DNA of 27,240 nt from a virus, in the IMG/VR virus record IMGVR_UViG_3300020162_002139, positions 1 to 27,240 of that record, one strand, 5' to 3'. The notes below the pieces were generated by a model that saw nothing but the letters and a program-made list of their open reading frames with translations, made no database searches and had not been told where the DNA came from. A program made the position numbers and the translations under genes. Position 1 is the first letter of the stretch, and each line of letters begins with the position of its first letter. Positions 20,114 through 27,240 of the stretch are shown piece after piece.

Positions 20114-23100
20114 TGGCAGTAGTAAGAGTGACCCCATCAGGTATCATGGATAAAGATACCGATTTGTCTTATATCAATCAAGGTAACTATGTTGATGCAA
20201 ATGATATAAGACATCGCCAGACCGATGGTAATACATTTGGTGGCGTTATGTCTGTTGTGGGAAATACTAGTATGTTACAGTTCCCCAATTATGCTTCTAC
20301 TAATAAAAAGTTTCGTATTTTTTTAGACCTTGCTGATTTTTACGATACTGCGGTTGGAAGTGTAAACTTTACTTGGAAATTACAAGAAGATGGCTCTGGA
20401 TTTATTGGGGTAGCTTCTAATACTGCCTCTTCTATTGCTTCTCTTGCGACTTTTGCTAGTACAGTATATAGTACAATTGATGGATTGGTTGCATATACTA
20501 CCGTTGGAAGTTTTTCTTTTACTGCTACTAAGACAGTAGGAGGAGTTGTTTATGCTGGGTACTTCGATATGGAGTTCAGCGGAAATACAGTTGATTATAA
20601 ATTGTGGGTTGAGAACACAGTAAGCAATGCTGCAACAATTTATGTAACTCAAGAGTGGGTTCCAGCAGCAGCTGATCAAAGTTTTCAAGTTGTTGGGTCT
20701 CAGCAAATAGAAAGTTACTTATTCGTATTCCTCGCCTCAGTTACAAAAAGTACAGGTATTGTCTCTTTATTGAGTGAAGTAGGTGTAGTATACAGCACAG
20801 ATAACGGAGTTAGTTATACATATAGAAGATTAGTACGTAGCAAGCAATTAGGCTTTTCAACAGATAGGCGAATAGAAGCAGAGTTAGAAAGAAACGGATC
20901 GAATGTAAATTTGTATTGGACAGATGGTTTTAATAAGCCACGTGCGATGTACTTAAAATATTCTTTGATTACAACCACAGATGCTTTCTTAGTTGCGGCA
21001 GGTGGTCGTTATGATTTGGAAACAATAAATGATGAAACTTCTTTCTTTTACAAAGGAAGTTCTGCCTACTTTAGTAATGTTGAAGTTATACAAGGAGGAG
21101 GAGCATTAAGTTCTGGAAACAAAAGATATACAGGTCGTTTTTTAACAGAAGACTTTGTTCCTAGTGATTTTATGTATCCAACAAATCCATTAAATATTTA
21201 TAGCGCTTCCTTTAATAAGGCTAGCAAAGTAGAAGGAGATGCAGAAAATATTATTACAAACAAATCTGTAAAAATTACAATAAATAATTTTGAAGCAGAT
21301 ATCTATAAATATTTTGAATTAATAGCAATTGAATATGTAGGTACTGCATTTACAACTAAGATTATCGAGCGCTTTAAAATTGCTACTGGGGCATCGCAAT
21401 TAGTTGTTACTCATACAAATATAGGTCAAGATAATATTACACTTAGCAATCAAGAATTATTGGGGATTACATCTAAATATTTATCTGCTCAAACAATTAA
21501 AATATTTAGTAATAGAATGACAATGAGTAATTTGGTAGAACAAACCGATTACGATTTAAGTTCTTGGGCTTCAACAATTCAACACTCGGTTTGTGAAACG
21601 TATATTCCAGGGTTAGGAATTTCAAAGAACATAAGTAGCGATGATCCAGGTACAGCATTTGGCGAGTACCAAGACCCTAATAATGTATATAGCAAGACTG
21701 GGTATATGTATAATGATACTTATCGTTTTGGTATTCAAGTTCAATGGAAAAATACCGGCAAGTGGAGTTCTCCGTATTGGGTAGAAGATATTCGGTTTGA
21801 TAACTCAGCATCGAATGTTGTTGGGTCAAGGCGGAAAACATTTGGAGGAAGTGTAAGTGCAGTAAATACTAGTACAGAAACAATTACGGTTACAGGACAC
21901 AATTTTTACAATGGTCAACCCGTGTACTTTAGTGCAACTACAATTGGTGGTTTGGCAGCTAATACAGTTTATTATGTTCTCAATAAAACTACGAATACTT
22001 TTCAATTGAGTTCTACTTTTGGTAGTTCTACTGTAATCAATTTAACTAGCAGTGGAACAGGTACAATACTCGATAAGAAAATAGATACCAATTTGACAAA
22101 TGCAGACGCATCCTTAGTAAAAGTATATTATCCTCGTTTTTTTAATATTGATTTAGATTACTTAGTTGATACTGATAACAGCGGAAGTGGAGACACTTAT
22201 CTTAGAAATTTAATTGTAGGCTACAGAATTGTAAGAAGCGAGAGAATTCCAGAAGTTGCAGCAACGGGTTATTTCTTTGTTAGTTCGACCTCGATTAGCC
22301 CCAGTCCTACTATTAATGTCCCAGATGGGATGAGTAATGATCGAGCAATCCCTGGTGGGGGAGCAAATACACAACGCCTTTTCTTCTGGTCTCCCGATGA
22401 TTATTTTGGTAAAACTTACGCATATCAATCGACTGATGCAATTAAAATCTTAGCCCCGCCAGATAGAACAAATATGCTTCAAGTTCAAGGAGTTGCGGAG
22501 GGAGATAATACAACTTATACTACTGTACTTCCGGTTAGTGCTCTAGAGATGAAAGGTCAATTTGCGGATTTTCCAGGTTACTTTGTAAACCCGATGACAA
22601 CAACTTTGAACTTTCAAGATTTTACTCCGAGTGGTCATGTTCATCTTGAATTAGGAGACGATGGGGAAATTGCAGGTACAAAATATTCTATTGGTTACCC
22701 CGATACAGTTGGTTTACAAAAAAGTATTACTTATAGAAGAGCAGAAGTATTTGAAATGGGGTCTGTGATTCCTGCCTTTAGTGCTCCTATTGCATCAAAT
22801 GAATTTGGATTTTACTATGGCCAAATATTTAGAAATTTAGGTGGTAATAAAAAGTACTCTGCTAATAAAGAACTTACCCAATATCAAACCATAGGACATA
22901 TTTATATTTTAGCGTCTGGCCAAACAGGTATTATAAATGCAGAACCCGTATTTGGTGGTGATATATTCAATCAAAAATCATATACGCTCTTAAGAATGGG
23001 TAGCCATTCTAATACTGGCGGTAATCCTCGTTCGGCTGCTACAATGGGTTCTGCGATGGGTTTCTATTCTCAGAATACTTCTAACTTACAGATGCTTACT

Positions 23101-24402
23101 ATCTTAGAAAACGATGGTACATTTACAGGTCCGGGGTATCAGTTTCCTCAAAGTCTAGATACAAGCAAGGGAGGCACATTTCCAGCAGGTTCTTGGGGAT
23201 CTGGAGTATGTTACTGGATTGAACAATGGCCTGAAGTAAGCAATCAGCAAAATTATAATCGTGGTTATGACCCAACTGATAATAGTATTTTAGATACCGG
23301 GTACGATACCAACTTGAATTATAATGGCTACTTACCCTCTCGTGTTACTTGGTCGGCCAAAAAAATTATTGGGTCTCAGAAAGATAACTATCGTCTATTC
23401 AAACCACTAGACTTTGCAGATCTTGATTTAACATTAGGACCTATTGTACACCATGATGTAGTAGATAATAATTTTTACACTTGGCAGCCTTATAGCGTGC
23501 AGAGACAATACTTTAACGATGCTTCTTTATTGGGAGCACAAGAGGGCACAGACATTGTTATTGGAACGGGTTCTATTCTTGGATCCTCAGGTGTACAATT
23601 GACAGCAATCGGAATGTTTAAAAAGTGGAGCCATGTAAAAGGAAAAACCCCTAGTGGAAAAGAGACATTCTATTGGTATAATGATCAATTGCAAAAATTT
23701 GTTCGCTTTGGTCAAGATGGCACACGTGTTATCTCAGATAAAGGAATGATATCTTACTTAACAAATAATGGTAAGTATGTTAGCAATCAAGATTACCACT
23801 TGACAGGTTTAGGAGTACATGGTGTATGGAATGATAAGTACGCAGAAACTATCTTTACTTTTAAATATAATGATGGCGCATCCAACAAGCAGTTTACTGT
23901 GGTATACGATGAGATTAAAAATGGCTTTGTGGCTTTTCATTCTTACTACCCAAATATATATTTAAGATTTAATAATACTTTTTTCTCTCCGAATCCTTCA
24001 TTACCAAAGGCATTGTATCTTCATGATCGGGGCTCAGAATCAACTTACTACGGAACATACGTAACACCATCGCTAACAGGCGTAATGAACTATGACCCGA
24101 ACGTAAGTAAGAACTTCGAAGCGTTACAATTTGTAACGGATACACAACCTTTTGAAGTATTTTTAACTACCGCAAATCATGTATCATACTTAGACGAAAC
24201 AGAGTTTGAAAAGAGAGAGGACCTTTGGTATAGTCCTATTAAAAATGATTCAACTTCAACTGGACTCAACAATGGGGATACTTCTCGTTTATGGGGTAAG
24301 TGGTTGAAAGTGAAGATGACTTTTGAGGCGAGTATTGGAAAACAGAAACTGATCAACTTCATGGTCAAGTTCCGCCCAATGGCTCGTTTGTTTAATCAAT
24401 AA
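20113..24402 (+). CDS. Large tail tube / stabilisation-muzzle protein (1429 aa)
   Basis: This is the largest gene. The N-terminus, VVRVTPSGIMDKDTDLSYIN then QGNYVDANDIRHRQTDGNTF (about 22-41), matches the opening of nozzle/'stabilisation' proteins of crAss-like and T7-like phages (G-MN-D-DL ... G-Y-DA-NIR). These build the end of the short tail and often form a beta-propeller. Nearly the whole chain is beta-rich, Ser/Thr/Tyr/Asn-rich. A repeat-like insert near 575-630 (VSAVNTSTETITVTGHNFYN) resembles a small Ig or beta-sandwich domain as found in receptor-binding parts. Codon use is more A/T-rich than in the capsid genes. Confidence 0.6.
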   Translation: MAVVRVTPSGIMDKDTDLSYINQGNYVDANDIRHRQTDGNTFGGVMSVVGNTSMLQFPNYASTNKKFRIFLDLADFYDTAVGSVNFTWKLQEDGSGFIGVASNTASSIASLATFASTVYSTIDGLVAYTTVGSFSFTATKTVGGVVYAGYFDMEFSGNTVDYKLWVENTVSNAATIYVTQEWVPAAADQSFQVVGSQQIESYLFVFLASVTKSTGIVSLLSEVGVVYSTDNGVSYTYRRLVRSKQLGFSTDRRIEAELERNGSNVNLYWTDGFNKPRAMYLKYSLITTTDAFLVAAGGRYDLETINDETSFFYKGSSAYFSNVEVIQGGGALSSGNKRYTGRFLTEDFVPSDFMYPTNPLNIYSASFNKASKVEGDAENIITNKSVKITINNFEADIYKYFELIAIEYVGTAFTTKIIERFKIATGASQLVVTHTNIGQDNITLSNQELLGITSKYLSAQTIKIFSNRMTMSNLVEQTDYDLSSWASTIQHSVCETYIPGLGISKNISSDDPGTAFGEYQDPNNVYSKTGYMYNDTYRFGIQVQWKNTGKWSSPYWVEDIRFDNSASNVVGSRRKTFGGSVSAVNTSTETITVTGHNFYNGQPVYFSATTIGGLAANTVYYVLNKTTNTFQLSSTFGSSTVINLTSSGTGTILDKKIDTNLTNADASLVKVYYPRFFNIDLDYLVDTDNSGSGDTYLRNLIVGYRIVRSERIPEVAATGYFFVSSTSISPSPTINVPDGMSNDRAIPGGGANTQRLFFWSPDDYFGKTYAYQSTDAIKILAPPDRTNMLQVQGVAEGDNTTYTTVLPVSALEMKGQFADFPGYFVNPMTTTLNFQDFTPSGHVHLELGDDGEIAGTKYSIGYPDTVGLQKSITYRRAEVFEMGSVIPAFSAPIASNEFGFYYGQIFRNLGGNKKYSANKELTQYQTIGHIYILASGQTGIINAEPVFGGDIFNQKSYTLLRMGSHSNTGGNPRSAATMGSAMGFYSQNTSNLQMLTILENDGTFTGPGYQFPQSLDTSKGGTFPAGSWGSGVCYWIEQWPEVSNQQNYNRGYDPTDNSILDTGYDTNLNYNGYLPSRVTWSAKKIIGSQKDNYRLFKPLDFADLDLTLGPIVHHDVVDNNFYTWQPYSVQRQYFNDASLLGAQEGTDIVIGTGSILGSSGVQLTAIGMFKKWSHVKGKTPSGKETFYWYNDQLQKFVRFGQDGTRVISDKGMISYLTNNGKYVSNQDYHLTGLGVHGVWNDKYAETIFTFKYNDGASNKQFTVVYDEIKNGFVAFHSYYPNIYLRFNNTFFSPNPSLPKALYLHDRGSESTYYGTYVTPSLTGVMNYDPNVSKNFEALQFVTDTQPFEVFLTTANHVSYLDETEFEKREDLWYSPIKNDSTSTGLNNGDTSRLWGKWLKVKMTFEASIGKQKLINFMVKFRPMARLFNQ

Positions 24403-24418
24403 TAAATAACTAAATTTG
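24387..24418 (+). promoter_or_regulatory. Late promoter before the internal virion genes
   Basis: TTTG (24387-24390), 20-nt spacer, TAAATTTG (24411-24418), a perfect match. The ATG at 24426 follows after 7 nt. The -33 box lies inside the last codons of the giant tail gene. Confidence 0.65.
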
Positions 24419-24425
24419 TAATTAC

Positions 24426-25262
24426 ATGGCATTTCTACCATTCGTACCACAACTAGCATTAGGAGCAATCCAAACAGGAGTTGCTCTCAGTCAGTTGAAC
24501 AAATTGCGTGGCCAAGCCTTGCCTCGGTACGACTTCTCTCCAACACAAGCTAATGTATCTATGTACAGGCAGCGTTTAGCTCAAGGGTTACCCCCTGCTG
24601 AGATTGCTTCTATGGAACAGGCACAGGCTGCTCAAAATGCTGGTGGGTATCGTCAAGCAACTGACTTATCTGGTGGACAGTTGAGTTCTGCTATCGGTAG
24701 AATTGGTCAATTACAAAATATCAATTTGGCTACTCGTATGGGTCAGATGCAAGCACAGGAAAGAAGAGCCGCTCAATCTAGTTTGGCTGCTTCTCAGTCT
24801 GCCTTGCAGGGTCAGATGAATATGCAGACTCAGTACGATATGCAAAGAAGAGCACAGGAAGAACAGGCTTTGGGTGGTGCTATGAAAGCAGGTTTACAAA
24901 GTATGGGTAATGCTTTGACTTATGGAGCGTTTGATTACTTGGGTGGTTTGAATAAAACAAAAACTACTCCTGAAATAGCAAGCGTAACTCAGCAAAGTGT
25001 GGCAAATGTAACCCCAACACAATTTGCCAATCAAGGACAGTTTCCAATGACCAGCGCTGATTATTTTAATATGGGAACACCATTTAATACACGGGTTGGT
25101 GAAAATGCTTTGTATGCTCCTGATTATCAAGCACCTGCTCCGATGAATACATATGGATTCGCTCCTAGTGCACCAACACTCAGTAGAAATCCATATCAAG
25201 TGAATACTCCTTTTAGTTTTATGTCGGGATACGTACCACCAACAATAGCAGTAAAAAAATAA
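24426..25262 (+). CDS. Putative internal virion protein (278 aa)
   Basis: It begins MAFLPFVPQLALGAIQTGVA, a hydrophobic N-terminus of the type seen in ejected virion proteins. Residues 40-150 form an Ala/Gln-rich helical region (EIASMEQAQAAQNAGGYRQA; QMQAQERRAAQSSLAASQSA), a likely coiled coil. The C-terminal third is Pro/Asn/Thr-rich and disordered-looking. Podoviruses carry such proteins (T7 gp14-like in role) in the head core and eject them to span the cell envelope. Assignment by composition and place; no homology is claimed. Confidence 0.5.
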   Translation: MAFLPFVPQLALGAIQTGVALSQLNKLRGQALPRYDFSPTQANVSMYRQRLAQGLPPAEIASMEQAQAAQNAGGYRQATDLSGGQLSSAIGRIGQLQNINLATRMGQMQAQERRAAQSSLAASQSALQGQMNMQTQYDMQRRAQEEQALGGAMKAGLQSMGNALTYGAFDYLGGLNKTKTTPEIASVTQQSVANVTPTQFANQGQFPMTSADYFNMGTPFNTRVGENALYAPDYQAPAPMNTYGFAPSAPTLSRNPYQVNTPFSFMSGYVPPTIAVKK

Positions 25263-26698
25263 TGGCAAGCAACGTAAATGTAGGTTTAGGTATAGGATTG
25301 CAGGCTCAACTACAAGCCCCAGCACAAGTATTCGCAAGACAGCAACAGCAAAAGATTGCAGCACAACAAGCTGCCCTAAAGCGAGCTGCTGAGGATGAGG
25401 ATTTATTGTCTCGCTTACAGAAAGACGTAAGTGTGAATTCGAAAGAGTTGCACCGTTTGGTTAAAAAGCCCGTTGCCGATATTAGTGCTAATGCAATCAA
25501 TGAGTTGATCAAGGCTAAAAGTAGCGGAGACTTGAACTGGAGAAATAAGGCTGTAGACATCACAAACAATTACAAGAATGAGTTAGCTCACCTTTCTGGG
25601 CTGAGCGATCAATATAAGAACTTTGAGAAAAACTACGAGACTTTGGGTAACTACAAGACTCGTGAGCAACAAAGTCTACGTGAGTTGATGAATGGGTCTC
25701 AGACCTATACAGAGATGCTCGACAAGGCAAAGAAAGCAAACATGGCAGGTGTAGATGTAGAGAGCGGATTAATCCTTTCTAATCAGTTTATGCCTCGTGT
25801 AGATTTGAATAGAACATTGGATGGCACCTTCTCTAAGGTAAGTCCTATTGAAACAAGTGTTAAAACAGTCAAGGAGGGAGGAAATGAGTATCAAGAAGTA
25901 AGAAGTCGTGTTCCTCTGATGAAATCCGAGGCTGATTTGATTGCCGGTCAAAGAGGTCTTACATTCATCCCATCTATTGAGAGTACAGCAGAAGAAATTA
26001 TTGCTGATCCTACCTTGCGTACACAATACGCTGATACATACGGTATCAATCCTCAAGATGAAGCAGCACTTAAGAGCAGTATTATGAACGAGGGTCGTAA
26101 GTTTGTAGAAGAAGGAATTAAGCGCAGAAACTTGGGTAATCAAAACATACGTGTTGTTGTAAATACAGGCGGAGAGCAAGATATATTAGGGTTTAATAAA
26201 TCAGTACAAACCCTTGACACAGGTGGATTTAAAACCGCCTCTGCCGCTGTATTGGGTGTGAATGCTCCTGGCTACTCAACAGTAAAAAGTGGAAACTTGG
26301 TAAATCAAGTTGGAAATCTTGCTCCTGGAGGTACAATCACAGGGGCGGATGTAAATGAGGTGCGTGTAATGCCTTGGGTTCAAGATCCTAAATCAAAAGC
26401 AATACGACCAGCTAAGATTGGAGAAAAACCAGCAGGTTATCAGACATTTGTAATGTTTGGTATGGAAGGAAGCAAGTTTTTCTTGCCCGCTGAAGAATTT
26501 AGTTATACTGGTTTGATGAAAGGCGGAAAAGATATTTCTATGACTATTCAAAACTCTGTTACAGATATGAATAATTATGCAGAGCAATTAAATGAATTGT
26601 ATATTGCAGAAAGAAAGAAACCAGGTGCCGTTAAGGACGCCTTTGGTAAGGGAGATATATACACTATGACAAACGAACTTAAAAAGAAAGTTAAATAA
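25262..26698 (+). CDS. Putative internal virion / ejected protein (478 aa)
   Basis: It begins MASNVNVGLGIGLQAQLQAP, then a Gln/Ala-rich coiled coil (FARQQQQKIAAQQAALKRAA, 24-43) and long helices (KNFEKNYETLGNYKTREQQS). The C-terminal part (about 230-440) turns to mixed alpha/beta with many beta strands (FVMFGMEGSKFFLPAEEF). It overlaps the upstream gene (TAATG) and the downstream gene by one base. Similar helical proteins follow the tail gene in many Bacteroidota podoviruses and are packed in the head. It contains an exact GGGTCTCAGA motif copy (25694-25703). Confidence 0.45.
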   Translation: MASNVNVGLGIGLQAQLQAPAQVFARQQQQKIAAQQAALKRAAEDEDLLSRLQKDVSVNSKELHRLVKKPVADISANAINELIKAKSSGDLNWRNKAVDITNNYKNELAHLSGLSDQYKNFEKNYETLGNYKTREQQSLRELMNGSQTYTEMLDKAKKANMAGVDVESGLILSNQFMPRVDLNRTLDGTFSKVSPIETSVKTVKEGGNEYQEVRSRVPLMKSEADLIAGQRGLTFIPSIESTAEEIIADPTLRTQYADTYGINPQDEAALKSSIMNEGRKFVEEGIKRRNLGNQNIRVVVNTGGEQDILGFNKSVQTLDTGGFKTASAAVLGVNAPGYSTVKSGNLVNQVGNLAPGGTITGADVNEVRVMPWVQDPKSKAIRPAKIGEKPAGYQTFVMFGMEGSKFFLPAEEFSYTGLMKGGKDISMTIQNSVTDMNNYAEQLNELYIAERKKPGAVKDAFGKGDIYTMTNELKKKVK

Positions 26699-27240
26699 TG
26701 GCCAATAATATAAACGAACTTTACGATTCACTTAGCGATGATCCGCTATTCACAGAAAATTTCAAAAGCGCAGATGATTTGGAAACTTATCTCAAAGCGC
26801 CTGCGAACGTAAAAGATTTCAGAAAAGTTTATGGAGCCGAGTTAGATGAAACCCAATTGATGGGTTTAAAAAAAAAAGAAGACACTTCTTCATCGAGTTC
26901 AGTTTCGGTTGGCGCTGAGCCGATGGTGGAAACTCCCCAAATGGGAGTTCAAGATAACAATCCAGTTCTAGAGGTTCCCAGCGGTGCTGCGGACCAAGGT
27001 ATTGACCTTAGCGGTCAGCCATTGCCTGAGATGGGTTATGGTAAGGGTATTCCATTGCCCGATCCAACCAAGCAAAAGTATGTTGATGGTGAGTTGATTA
27101 AGATTCAAAAGTTCTTAGAATCTAACAATCCCGGCGCAGCCTTTGCACAACTGCGTCAGTTGAAGATGCAGAATCCCGATTTGAAATTAACTCCTGAGCA
27201 GAACGCTACTCTTACTGTTCCTTTAAACAAGTTCCTGGAA
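26698..27240 (+). CDS. Large virion protein, N-terminal part only
   Basis: The frame is open for all 181 visible codons, begins MANNINELYDSLSDDPLFTE, and runs off the right edge. The N-terminus is acidic and helical (FKSADDLETYLKAPANVKDF); a Ser/Pro/Gly-rich linker (about 62-110) is followed by another helical part (QKFLESNNPGAAFAQLRQLK). In related phages this place is held by very long internal virion proteins, sometimes with lytic or polymerase domains, but nothing in the visible part shows one. An A10 run at codons 57-60 (26868-26877) follows TTT and makes a T-TTA-AAA slippery heptamer (26865-26871). The start overlaps the upstream stop by 1 nt. Confidence 0.6.
   Translation, partial: MANNINELYDSLSDDPLFTENFKSADDLETYLKAPANVKDFRKVYGAELDETQLMGLKKKEDTSSSSSVSVGAEPMVETPQMGVQDNNPVLEVPSGAADQGIDLSGQPLPEMGYGKGIPLPDPTKQKYVDGELIKIQKFLESNNPGAAFAQLRQLKMQNPDLKLTPEQNATLTVPLNKFLE

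Overview
The window reads as part of a tailed-phage (Caudoviricetes) genome with podovirus-like virion genes and a Bacteroidota host. The host call rests on the promoters. Most usable promoters match the Bacteroidota form TTTG-N18..21-TAnnTTTG, and start codons mostly follow A-rich leaders or overlap the upstream stop instead of following Shine-Dalgarno sites. Gene order and sizes on the right (portal, scaffold-like, major capsid, connector-like proteins, a 1429-residue tail protein, internal virion-like proteins) resemble crAss-like and related Bacteroidota podoviruses. That kinship is inferred, not shown by a search. No terminase, polymerase, integrase or lysis gene lies in the window.

Layout. 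(1) 1-5970, leftward: a tightly overlapping operon of about 18 small early genes. Recognisable families are Api92-like/DUF1281, Gp88-like, WYL_2/DUF2693 and a two-helix membrane protein; the rest are unknown. A 327-nt structured noncoding segment (5182-5508), ending in a tRNA-like fold, sits inside it. (2) 5971-6914: a 944-nt noncoding control region with 15-bp iteron-like repeats, palindromes, two G8 runs and three pairs of direct repeats. (3) 6915-7394, rightward: a lone phosphoribosyltransferase-like gene. (4) 7427-10529, leftward: a replication/recombination operon (OB/SSB-like protein, YqaJ-type exonuclease, HNH nuclease, two genes sharing sequence in different frames, a 52-residue protein, a GroES-like protein) ending in a terminator and a tRNA-Cys-like gene. 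(5) 10601-11602, rightward: two probable helix-turn-helix regulators and a RusA resolvase, diverging from the SSB operon at a palindromic promoter region. (6) 11900-27240, rightward: the virion module, still open at the right edge.

How it works together (inference): early and replication genes are read leftward and virion genes rightward. Virion blocks are split by two terminators, and several blocks have their own promoter whose -7 box ends only 6-9 nt before the ATG, so those mRNAs should be nearly leaderless. SSB, YqaJ and RusA make a phage recombination set. The GroES-like protein may adjust the host chaperonin for capsid folding.

The most unusual signal is a short motif, TTGGG(N)CTCAGA and close variants. 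It recurs about 20 times across genes of both strands and in several reading frames, with a strong orientation bias. The structured RNA at 5182-5508 and the repeat-rich control region are the other two places to look first.
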